NCBI GenBank assembly: GCA_016192705.1
Contig: JACPTQ010000060.1
Location: forward strand, 29,258-93,257
DNA length: 64,000 nucleotides
Direction: 5' to 3'
DNA from: Deltaproteobacteria bacterium
GTDB taxonomy: Bacteria > Myxococcota > JACPTQ01
Made by a program: the position numbers and the translations under genes. Shown piece by piece: positions 8,710-16,906 of this stretch; the stretch's first letter is position 1; each line of letters begins with the position of its first letter. The notes under the pieces were generated by a model. It saw nothing but the letters and a program-made list of their open reading frames with translations, made no database searches and was not told where the DNA came from.

Positions 8710-9429
8710 GTGGAGGAAAAATCGGTTTTGTCAGCTTCCAGCTGGGTCCTTTCCGGGTTCCTTCTACTTTCCGCTACCGGGAACGCCGAAGGCGCGGCGA
8801 CAACGAATCAGAGAACGTCCGCAACCGCATCGCCTCTCTCGGTCGCGCTCAGATCGAAAGTCCGCATCACCATTAAGAACGTCCTTGGAAAGCCGCTTTT
8901 CCTAAGCCGCTGTCGCCCGGTTATTCAGAAGTCGGTCGATGGCGCCTGGAAGGGCGTTAAGGAATCCGGGGTGAGGCTCTGCGCGACAACCGATCGCGAC
9001 CCGATTCAGATCGGAGCACGGAAGAGCTTCACTCAGGAGATCGAGGTCGGCCAATTCGGCCGTCACCGCGTCATCTACCGGTACGCGACAACGCGCTGTA
9101 CTCGCGGCGCGGTCTGCCGGCGCCCATACCGGATCGAGACGCCGGCATTCGACGTGACGGTCACCAGCGCGCCAGTCAGCCTTGAGTGCAATCGCGACTC
9201 GGACTGCAGCGCAAACGGTTGCTACGGCGAGGTCTGCGCCCCGAACCGACCCATTGTCACGGCGTGCATTTGGGACGACGATTTCAGTTGCTTGAAATGG
9301 CTACCGGATTTCGACAGCGACGGCGTCAAGGAGTCCCGCGATTGCGGCTGTCAGGCGAACACCTGCCGATGGAAACCGAGCGAGAAATACAACGAGTGTC
9401 TGGACGGCTTAAACCACCGACATGAATAA
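8710..9429 (+). CDS. Exported protein with C-terminal cysteine-rich region
   Basis: 239 residues. The GTG at 8710 has a perfect AGGAGG nine bases upstream. Residues 1-28 look like a signal peptide (SVLSASSWVLSGFLLLSATG). A beta-rich domain (about 45-155) resembles an intracellular-proteinase-inhibitor or Ig-like fold, with KVRITIKNVLGKPLFLSRC. Behind it lies a cysteine-rich stretch (CNRDSDCSANGCYGEVC) that echoes the CTSNRDC-GEGC repeats of the next gene. The WDDDFSCLKWLPDFDSDGVK segment may bind calcium. The gene lies between two copies of a 52-bp direct repeat. Function unknown. Confidence 0.65.
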   Translation: MEEKSVLSASSWVLSGFLLLSATGNAEGAATTNQRTSATASPLSVALRSKVRITIKNVLGKPLFLSRCRPVIQKSVDGAWKGVKESGVRLCATTDRDPIQIGARKSFTQEIEVGQFGRHRVIYRYATTRCTRGAVCRRPYRIETPAFDVTVTSAPVSLECNRDSDCSANGCYGEVCAPNRPIVTACIWDDDFSCLKWLPDFDSDGVKESRDCGCQANTCRWKPSEKYNECLDGLNHRHE

Positions 9430-9475
9430 GCTGAGTCGTCGCGTTGATGTCGATGCGAAACTCTTGCTCAAGATA

Positions 9476-9527
9476 TGGACGAAGTGGTGCTGCCTCTTCC
9501 GCGTTCGGTAGTTCCGCTCCCGCGGCC
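9476..9527 (+). repeat. 52-bp direct repeat, copy 2 (non-coding)
   Basis: An exact copy of 8386-8437 lying after the stop of the 8710 gene. It carries a relic of the 3' end of the small lipoprotein gene without any gene body, so it arose by duplication or recombination. The two copies would allow deletion of the 1,090-bp interval that contains the 8710 gene. Confidence 0.9.
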
Positions 9528-9613
9528 CCGTCCCGAGTTGAATAAACGCCCGGCCCCAACGTCTAATCTCCTGGGTTCTCGGAATTTGCCGAATCGGCAG
9601 GAGGAGCGCGAAG

Positions 9614-10339
9614 ATGAAAACGTTTGAGCGTACGTGGACCTTGGGAATCGCCTTTGTCGCGTCGATCATCGTCGTCGGCGGAAGCGCGTTTGCGACAGAG
9701 GTGACGATCACTACCGTGACGCAATCGTGCACAAAGCAAGAAGACTGCGGGTCGGACGGGGCTTGCCTCTTCTCAGCGGGTTGCCCGGGAGTTGGGAAAT
9801 GTGTGACCGGCGCGCGATGCACCGCGGACTTGACAGCGCATTGCGCCTGCGACGGCTCCACGTTTCGGTCGAGCAGCACGTGCGTCAAGAAGCCGTACAA
9901 GAATCGCGGCTCGTGTTCCGCCTCGACGCCGAGAAAGTGCGCAACGTCGCGGGATTGCCCGCGCGGGCAGGTGTGCGCGGGCGGCGAAGGCTGCGACGCC
10001 AAGTGGACGTGCCAGGCCTCGCGCCCATGCACGAAGGACCTGCGCGCGTACTGCGGCTGCGACGGCCAGACGTTTCGCGGAAGCGGCTCGTGCCCCCAAA
10101 AGAAATTCAAGCACCGCGGCGCGTGTTCGTCCGAGCCGCGCGCGTGCACATCGAACCGCGATTGCCGCACAGGCGAAGGCTGCTATGGCCCCGCGGGCTG
10201 TAACGCGCAATGGACTTGCGCCCCCGCGCGCATGTGCACCAAAGACCTCCGCGAATTCTGTGGATGCGATGGCGTGACGTTCCGCGGAAGCAGCACGTGC
10301 CCGGGAAAGAAATACAAAAAGACGGGCGCTTGCCCCTAA
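9614..10339 (+). CDS. Secreted protein with three Kazal-like cysteine-rich repeats
   Basis: 241 residues from the ATG at 9614, with CAGGAGG upstream. A signal peptide (about 1-30) ends at GGSAFAT. The mature protein is three tandem units of about 65-70 residues. Each unit has a C-x5-DC ... GC ... C segment followed by CTKDLREFCGCDGVTFRGS and a closing C-x8-GAC. The CGCDG-(V/Q/S)-TF core followed by spaced cysteines resembles Kazal-type protease-inhibitor domains common in secreted proteins of predatory bacteria. The assignment is by pattern only, because the reactive-site loop is divergent. It ends nine bases from the convergent gene. Confidence 0.7.
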   Translation: MKTFERTWTLGIAFVASIIVVGGSAFATEVTITTVTQSCTKQEDCGSDGACLFSAGCPGVGKCVTGARCTADLTAHCACDGSTFRSSSTCVKKPYKNRGSCSASTPRKCATSRDCPRGQVCAGGEGCDAKWTCQASRPCTKDLRAYCGCDGQTFRGSGSCPQKKFKHRGACSSEPRACTSNRDCRTGEGCYGPAGCNAQWTCAPARMCTKDLREFCGCDGVTFRGSSTCPGKKYKKTGACP

Positions 10340-10348
10340 GCGAATTTC

Positions 10349-11800
10349 TTACTTCGCGTAGCCGTCGTACCGGGCCATCCAGTAAGCGATGAGGTAATCG
10401 ACGCCAGGGCGCTCAACCCACGGCTGCGCGCAGTTTTCGTTGATCGTCGTTGGCGAACGTTGCCACGCGTAGTCTTCGCGCGGGCGCTTGTCGATGTTCA
10501 GCGCCGACGATGCGACGTTGTCGCAAAACGTTTTCTCGGCGATGTCGGGGTTCGAAACCGCGTCGCGACGAAGCGGCGCGCTCGGGAAGAGCGTGAGTTG
10601 CTTCGACGTGTCGTCAGAGACCGACGCAAGGCCCGACTTGCCCGAGCCGTTCAAGTAAAAAAGGTCGAAGAGCGCGTTCTTGTCGGCGCCGACGCCTGAG
10701 AAATTGAAGCCGTTACCCGACCACAGGCGATCGAGAATCGCGCGATACGCCGTGCGGCGCGTCGAATCGGTGTCGATGCGAATGAGCGTCGAAAGCGGCA
10801 TCGCGACGATGTTGAATCGGTAGTAGTCGTCGCGATCGCAAACCGTGGTCAGCGTCAAGTCGGCCGCGCAAAGCCACAGCTGCGCGCGATCGAGCCAGTT
10901 GTACCAGCCGCTCACCTTCTCATCGAACGCGTCCTTGAACCGCGATTCGCCGCTCATGTGATACGCCGTGCGCAAATAGCTGAGCGACATGATCGCGCGG
11001 TCAAACGAAATCGTCCCAGGGTCGAAGCTCAGGGTCGTTCCGTCGGCGTTCGTGATCTCCCAGTTGTTGTCCATGAGCGTGTCGACAAACTCGACAACGT
11101 CGCCGCGAATCGTCGCGCGCGTCGCGCTGTCCTCGTAGAGGTCGTACGCCGTCGCAAGCCCAAACATCCAACCCGCGTATTGGTCGCGCGAAATGTCGCC
11201 CATGAACTTGTAACCCGCGTACGCGCCGCTTCCGCTGTGAACGCCGTTCGCCGATTCGAGATAGCAGTAATCCCGCGTGCCGTTTGTTTTCTTTCCGCAC
11301 GTCGTCGACGGCGGTTCGTAGCCGCGCGTGATGAGGCCGGGCTTTCCGGTCACCTTGAGGAGCGTGTGGAGCACGCCGACTTGCGTCTTTAAGAGGTCGC
11401 ATGCGGCCGACGTCTTTAAAACCGCGCACCGATACGCGAGTGCCGCCGTGTAAACGCCGGTCCAGATCGCGCCATCGCCTTGCCCCGCGTACGAGCTCAC
11501 CGTGTCGGTTACCGTGTACGTTTCACTCCCGTCGTCGCAACCCTTCGTCCCGGCTGAGCGTCCGCTCGTTTTCAAGATCGCGCCCCACACTTGCCCGAAC
11601 GGCACATGCCGCTTCGTGAGCACGTCGAGATACGCCTCCGCTTTCGATTCGAGTTTGCTCGTCGCGCTACTCGTCGCCGCCGCATGCACGGCGTCTGCCT
11701 CTAGGTCGCGCAGGGCGACGCCCTCGCCACATCGCAGCATCACCAACGAATAAGCCGCGAGCAGCCGCGTCGTCGTCCAGCTCCAGTCTCTTTTTTTCAC
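10349..11800 (-). CDS. Exported alpha-helical protein, possible (alpha/alpha) toroid
   Basis: 483 residues from a GTG at 11800 with AAGGAGG six bases upstream. Residues 1-30 contain a hydrophobic export signal (TTRLLAAYSLVML). The body has regularly spaced helices with GQGDGAIWTGVYTAALAYRC, DQYAGWMFGLATAYDLYED and YNWLDRAQLWLCAADL. This spacing of aromatic and acidic residues is typical of six-hairpin glycosidase-like folds, with WTGVY and QYAGW as possible substrate-facing motifs. No catalytic signature is certain. It may act on extracellular polysaccharide, but that is inference. Confidence 0.6.
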   Translation of the reverse strand: MKKRDWSWTTTRLLAAYSLVMLRCGEGVALRDLEADAVHAAATSSATSKLESKAEAYLDVLTKRHVPFGQVWGAILKTSGRSAGTKGCDDGSETYTVTDTVSSYAGQGDGAIWTGVYTAALAYRCAVLKTSAACDLLKTQVGVLHTLLKVTGKPGLITRGYEPPSTTCGKKTNGTRDYCYLESANGVHSGSGAYAGYKFMGDISRDQYAGWMFGLATAYDLYEDSATRATIRGDVVEFVDTLMDNNWEITNADGTTLSFDPGTISFDRAIMSLSYLRTAYHMSGESRFKDAFDEKVSGWYNWLDRAQLWLCAADLTLTTVCDRDDYYRFNIVAMPLSTLIRIDTDSTRRTAYRAILDRLWSGNGFNFSGVGADKNALFDLFYLNGSGKSGLASVSDDTSKQLTLFPSAPLRRDAVSNPDIAEKTFCDNVASSALNIDKRPREDYAWQRSPTTINENCAQPWVERPGVDYLIAYWMARYDGYAK

Positions 11801-12086
11801 AACGTCCTCCTTGCTGATTTCTCTTGGCGACAACTCCAGAATGCAGTCGCCGCGCCACGCGCGCGGACTCGACAAACCCAAGAGTTGCGCACACAGGCCC
11901 ACCGTGCGTGACAAGGCGCCTTGACGTTTGGGGACTCCTTTTTCCAAGGGAGCGTGTTGAAACGAATAAGACTTCCAAAAGTGAGAGCGCGAAAACCCGC
12001 GTGAATCTAAGCCGATTTAAGGGAACGGCCCTTGCTTCGCCTTATCGGATGCCGCATCCTCAAATTGATTGACGGGGAGTGTGAAC
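11801..12086. other. Divergent intergenic region
   Basis: 286 bases between the divergent starts at 11800 and 12087. It should carry two promoters. I see no repeat family member, no clear operator and no confident promoter match. Confidence 0.4.
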
Positions 12087-14564
12087 ATGACGATGAGAAT
12101 TCGATGGTTTCTACCGGTTCTAACGCTCGGCGCAATGGTGGCGATGCCAGCAAGCCCCGCGGCTGCGGGTGTTGGTTGGGCCGGCACACAACAACCTGAC
12201 GCCGGGCGAATCGCAGCGATTCGAAGCCAGCGCGCGGCGCTCCAAGCGATTTACAACCAGACGAATGCGCTTCGCGCGGAGGCGACCCGGTGTCGGCTGC
12301 CGGATGCGATAACAATACGTCTGAGCGCCGCTGAAGAGTGCAACCCGAAACCCAAAGACGGTTCACCCGAAGCGCTCCTCGCTCGTAACAAGCGCGAAGA
12401 GACTTGCCTCGCGAACATGATTCCACTCGCGTCGCAGCAGCTCGTCAACGAACGCGCCACGTATCGACGCGCCTCGACCGTCACCAAGATCAAGTGCCGT
12501 GGGCTCGTCGCGACGGTGCTCGATGAAGCGTGCGACGCCTTCCCAAACGCGTGCGAGCTCATGATGGAAGGGAAAGCGTGCTACGACGCCGCGAGCGCCG
12601 CGAAATCGGCCGGCCTCAAGACGTTCGGTAAGACCGCGCGCTTTTTCACGTCGTCGCTCAACCGGCTTTCGCTCGCATCGATCAAGAATCTCTTTCGCCA
12701 AATGGAATCCGCCGCGCGCGACGTTCGCACCGCGATCACAGGCTGCTGGGCTTTCTTTAAGCACGCGGCGACGGAGGCTGTTGCAGCGGTTAAAAACTGG
12801 TTCTGCGGCGAAGCCGGCTCGACGGGTGCGGTCATCTGCGAGCGGATTCGAGAGGGTCGTGCGTGCTACCTTCGTATGAAAGGGGCGCTCGGCGGCGTCC
12901 CGATGAAAGCCGCGACTCAAATTCGGCGCTTGTCGATTCTCGAAACGGCAAATCCGTTTTCAATCGCTCGCTCTGTTTACGATTCGTTCGGTTCGCCAGA
13001 AATGAGCGCCGCGGTTTCGGAGTGCGCGAAGTGGGCGAAGCAAACGATCGTCGCCGTCGCGGGGCACGTGTGTAAAAAAAGCGAGGGCTGCGCGGCGTTG
13101 CTCGAAGCGCTTGAGCGTGAAGGGATCACGGTCGACAACTGGCGCTCACGAAAACTCGACATCGCGCGGATTGCGATGCGGACCGCCTTTCGAAAGGAAG
13201 GCAGCGTCACGATCAAGCTCGGCGCGAACATCGCGGTTCCCATTTTCAGATTCATCGGGGTTATGGGTGAGGGAGAGCTGTCGGTTACCGTCACGCACGC
13301 GGGGGACGACGTTTACGACGCACGATTCGCCGTCAAGAGAACCGGCGAAGTCACGGCCGGTTACGAGAAGGGGCAGACGGGCGCGTCGATCGGCATCGGC
13401 GGCAGCATCGAAGACGGGCGCACGTTCCGAATCAACGCAGCCGACCCGAACGACTGGCGCCTCCTCCTCATGCTCGCGGCCGACTCCGCCGTGCGCGCAC
13501 TCGCGCGGAGCGCCGTGGGACCACTCGCGCAGATTCCGGCAATGCCCGACGTCATCGGCTCAATCGAAAAGTTGCTCATCGGCGAGCCGATCAACGCGAA
13601 TGCGATCATCGCGAAGCTCGGGCGCGAATCGAGTTGCAAACTGTGCGGCATCCTCGACGGCAGTTTGTCGTTCGGCTTTGGGAAGCCAGACAAAGGTGTC
13701 CAATTCTCCGCGGGCGGTCGCGGCGAGCTCTGCTTTGGCGCGACCCACAGCCGAAGTCCCGAGCTGGGGAAGTCGGCGCTCGATCTCGCGGTCGAGACCA
13801 ACGTCACGATCATGGCCGGTGCGGAACTCGGCAAGGATCTCGTCGCGTCTGTCTCCAAGGGCCTCGACCAATTCGTTGCGTCCGCGAAAGGGACGCTGGC
13901 CAAGATTGGCGCGTGGTGGGCGGCGCACAACGCAAACGACCAGATCGAAGGCACGCTCGATCGATTGGGCCAGGCGCAGTTGGCCGTGTCGGGGGCGTTG
14001 GGCAAATGGATAGAAAACCTGACGGGACCGACCGACCGACTCCTTGCGTGCGGTGAGCTCGCGAAAGAGTTCGTCACCAAATGGGCGAATCCAAGCGGCG
14101 CGCTGACTTTCTCGTGGTCGCTCGGTTACGTCGTGGGGAAGACCCAGCCCAGCGGCGTCACCATCACCCTCTCAACGAGCGAACCCATTCGCGCCGTCGA
14201 CGCCATCGATGCGAGCCTGCTCGGGTTCGGACCGATTGGGGCCTTTGCGCTCTTCCTAAAAAATGGGCGAGACGCTGCGCCCATCGATTGGCGCGTGCGC
14301 ATCGATTCGGGGCGAGTCGCAGGGACGGGTGTTGCGCAGGACGGCGTTCGACTGACCGGGAAAGTTGAAGCGACAAGGTCGTACACGCAGGGGATTGGGA
14401 GATGGACGCTTGGCGACTTGCGCAACGCACCGCTCACGGGAACGCTCGGTGTGTATCGCGACGTTCGCGATGGGAAGTGCGCGCCCAATGGCGAAGGCCG
14501 CTCCCCGTGTGACCGCCGTGAGACGAGCGGCAAAAACGCTCCACCCAACACGGCATCGCGCTAA
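12087..14564 (+). CDS. Large exported protein of unknown function
   Basis: 825 residues. The ATG at 12087 follows a GGGAG motif and gives the signal peptide MTMRIRWFLPVLTLGAMVAM, ending near ASPAAAG. Residues 30-330 are helical with scattered cysteines. From about 380 the sequence changes to alternating Gly/Ala-rich and strand-like segments (SVTIKLGANIAVPIFRFIG, GTGVAQDGVRLTGKVEATR), which could be beta structure on an amphipathic helical scaffold. There is no recognised domain and no enzyme motif. It stops four bases before the convergent propeller lipoprotein gene. Confidence 0.65.
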   Translation: MTMRIRWFLPVLTLGAMVAMPASPAAAGVGWAGTQQPDAGRIAAIRSQRAALQAIYNQTNALRAEATRCRLPDAITIRLSAAEECNPKPKDGSPEALLARNKREETCLANMIPLASQQLVNERATYRRASTVTKIKCRGLVATVLDEACDAFPNACELMMEGKACYDAASAAKSAGLKTFGKTARFFTSSLNRLSLASIKNLFRQMESAARDVRTAITGCWAFFKHAATEAVAAVKNWFCGEAGSTGAVICERIREGRACYLRMKGALGGVPMKAATQIRRLSILETANPFSIARSVYDSFGSPEMSAAVSECAKWAKQTIVAVAGHVCKKSEGCAALLEALEREGITVDNWRSRKLDIARIAMRTAFRKEGSVTIKLGANIAVPIFRFIGVMGEGELSVTVTHAGDDVYDARFAVKRTGEVTAGYEKGQTGASIGIGGSIEDGRTFRINAADPNDWRLLLMLAADSAVRALARSAVGPLAQIPAMPDVIGSIEKLLIGEPINANAIIAKLGRESSCKLCGILDGSLSFGFGKPDKGVQFSAGGRGELCFGATHSRSPELGKSALDLAVETNVTIMAGAELGKDLVASVSKGLDQFVASAKGTLAKIGAWWAAHNANDQIEGTLDRLGQAQLAVSGALGKWIENLTGPTDRLLACGELAKEFVTKWANPSGALTFSWSLGYVVGKTQPSGVTITLSTSEPIRAVDAIDASLLGFGPIGAFALFLKNGRDAAPIDWRVRIDSGRVAGTGVAQDGVRLTGKVEATRSYTQGIGRWTLGDLRNAPLTGTLGVYRDVRDGKCAPNGEGRSPCDRRETSGKNAPPNTASR

Positions 14565-14568
14565 CGCT

Positions 14569-16788
14569 CTACTCGGCGATCGGGACTTCGGCGAGATCGG
14601 TTGCGAGCGCGTCGAGTTGGTTTGCTTTGATGCGTGAATCTGAGATCGAGAAGACGTAGTCATCCATAAAAATGCTGCGCCGGACTTCGCTCTTCGCGTC
14701 GGTCCACCAGTTGCCACACGAGATGCCGGCGCTGTGCGGGTGTGAAACGCGCCCGCGCTCGCTGATGCCGGCTGCTGTCGTCACGTTGAAAACCATGAGC
14801 CCGCTGAACGTCATGTTCCGCCCGTAGCTCCCGTCGCCGCCGTCTTCGCAAATTGTCATGGGGAGCGCGAGCAAATTCTTCGACGCGAAAAACGTGAACG
14901 CGAGGTGATTCGTGAGCGCCTCGGAGCTCGAGCCGCGCGTGCCGATGACGGTCTTGTGTTTGAGCTGCGGGTTTCGCGCGTCGGTCACGTCGAAAATCTG
15001 GATTTGAATGCCGCTGAAGTAAGCGAACGAACCATGATCGTCAGCGTCGTACCCGATCGTGAGGAGGTGCGCGTCGTCCATCGGGTGCATATAAGTCGAG
15101 AACCCGGGAATCTTGAGCTCCGCCATGACCTTGGGGTCGGCCGGGTTCGATAGGTCGAAGACAAATAGCGGGTCGGTCTTTTTGAATGTGACGACGTAGC
15201 CGCGGTCACCATTAAAGCGCACCGAGCGAATGTCTTCCTTCGGCGCGAGCCCGTCGATCTGCCCGTGCGTCACGAGCGTGCCGGACTCCTCGCGAAACAC
15301 CGTGAGGGCCGACGTGACGTTCGGGTCGGGGACGCGGCCAACGGACGTTGCAATGCGCAAAAAACCGTCGCGCTCATCCATCGCGAATTGGTTGAGCACG
15401 TGCCCCTTGACGACGCCGCTTGCGACGTAGCGCGATGGCGCGCCGCCCGCGCCCAGCTTGAACTTGTGAACGTTCGTCGCTTCCTTGACGTCGCCCACTT
15501 CGCCGTACCACCCGCAGTAACTCTGCTTCTTCGCCGGCACCGCGACGTAGAGCGCGTCGGCCGACGCGTAAACGGCGCCCGGCTTCGACACGATGGTGCT
15601 TGACGAAATCGCCGCGTCGGTCGTCATGTCGAACGTGAGTAGCGTCGTGAAGGTCGAGCCTTCGCCGAGCCCTGCGGCGTAAAAGCCATCGCACGACACG
15701 AGGAGGTTGCCCGACGCCGATTCGCTGTCGATCCCGATTTTCGTGTCGCTCACGGCGGGGAAAATATCGGCGAGCGTCGCGGCGTTGATGATGTCGAGGT
15801 TTGCGCGGCGAAGGCGTTCGCCCGCGTCGCGAATCTTGTCGGACGTCGCGTTACAATAATCGTAGAAGGCGCCGTCGTAGTATCGAAGCCCCGGGAACAT
15901 CGTCGACGGCGAAACGCCACCCGCGCTCACGACGGTGTGGATCGCGGTGCCGATGCGGCGCGCGTTCACGTACGATCCGGTCAGGCGAATTTCGCGAACA
16001 ACGCGTGGCGCAGCTTTATCGGTTATGTCGAGAACCGTGACCCGCGTTGGATTCCCGTCGCCCGTGAAGTCGCAACTATAACCGTAAGTGCACTCGGAGT
16101 TGCGATACGAGCGACCATAACTTCCACTCGTCGGCCGATCCGACGGCACCGACGAATAGACGACCGCGCGATTCCCATTCACGAAAAGTTTCCGCGGCGT
16201 GCCGGTGATGGCGATGCGCGCGATTTCGCGCATTTCGGTCGCTGGCCACGCCTTCACGATGCGGAAGTTCTTGCCGGTCACGGTGTAGATGTAGACGTTG
16301 TCGTTCTTGACGAAGTCGGCTTCGTCGACGCCCGCAACCTGATTGTTCGTTCCCGATGTCTGGCTTGCGCCGGCGCTGCTGTCGTCGACCTCCGCGCTCG
16401 TGCCCGCACTTGGCGATGGCGGCGAAGCCCCGCCCGAACCCGCACCCGAATTTGACGATCCCGCCGAACCGGCCGCCTGGGTGTCGTAGGTTCGGTTGCA
16501 GTAATATTGGCGATAATACGCGCTGTAATTCGCGATATTCTGGATTGCGTTCTCGACTTGCTGGTCGACTTGGCGGTGCATCTCGCGAATCGCCGCCGCT
16601 CGAATCGCCGCCTTCGCCGATGCGCAATCGGGCAGCGGTGAAAGCGCCGCACTCGCCGTCGGGGCGACATTCGGTCGCGACACGATCGGCTCGCGTTCAG
16701 CGCCGCCAAAGCCGCAGGCCACCATCAAGAGCCCGGTCGCGCCGGCCGCTCTCTCAAAAAGCCACACCACCTTTGATCGATTGCTCAT
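14569..16788 (-). CDS. Lipoprotein with secreted-type beta-propeller domain
   Basis: 739 residues from the ATG at 16788, with CGGAGG seven bases upstream. MSNRSKVVWLFERAAGATG leads to LLMVAC, a lipobox at about residue 24. A Ser/Gly linker precedes TNNQVAGVDEADFVKNDN, the signature that opens the bacterial beta-propeller family known as Beta_propel. The rest has the expected blade motifs (LTIGYDADDHGSFAYF, VVTFKKTDPLFVFDLSNP). Family members are surface or periplasmic and of mostly unknown function. The C-terminal blade ends in FSISDSRIKANQLDALATD. It is divergent from the metallohydrolase gene at 16907. Confidence 0.85.
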   Translation of the reverse strand: MSNRSKVVWLFERAAGATGLLMVACGFGGAEREPIVSRPNVAPTASAALSPLPDCASAKAAIRAAAIREMHRQVDQQVENAIQNIANYSAYYRQYYCNRTYDTQAAGSAGSSNSGAGSGGASPPSPSAGTSAEVDDSSAGASQTSGTNNQVAGVDEADFVKNDNVYIYTVTGKNFRIVKAWPATEMREIARIAITGTPRKLFVNGNRAVVYSSVPSDRPTSGSYGRSYRNSECTYGYSCDFTGDGNPTRVTVLDITDKAAPRVVREIRLTGSYVNARRIGTAIHTVVSAGGVSPSTMFPGLRYYDGAFYDYCNATSDKIRDAGERLRRANLDIINAATLADIFPAVSDTKIGIDSESASGNLLVSCDGFYAAGLGEGSTFTTLLTFDMTTDAAISSSTIVSKPGAVYASADALYVAVPAKKQSYCGWYGEVGDVKEATNVHKFKLGAGGAPSRYVASGVVKGHVLNQFAMDERDGFLRIATSVGRVPDPNVTSALTVFREESGTLVTHGQIDGLAPKEDIRSVRFNGDRGYVVTFKKTDPLFVFDLSNPADPKVMAELKIPGFSTYMHPMDDAHLLTIGYDADDHGSFAYFSGIQIQIFDVTDARNPQLKHKTVIGTRGSSSEALTNHLAFTFFASKNLLALPMTICEDGGDGSYGRNMTFSGLMVFNVTTAAGISERGRVSHPHSAGISCGNWWTDAKSEVRRSIFMDDYVFSISDSRIKANQLDALATDLAEVPIAE

Positions 16789-16906
16789 GCGTGCCCTCCG
16801 TCCCCAGCGAACACCGATCGCACGAAGCACGCTCCGTGCCGATGGGCGCCCTCGAATTCCGACTATAAACGCGCTATTTTCTCGGTCCCTTGCGCGCCGC
16901 GAGTCA

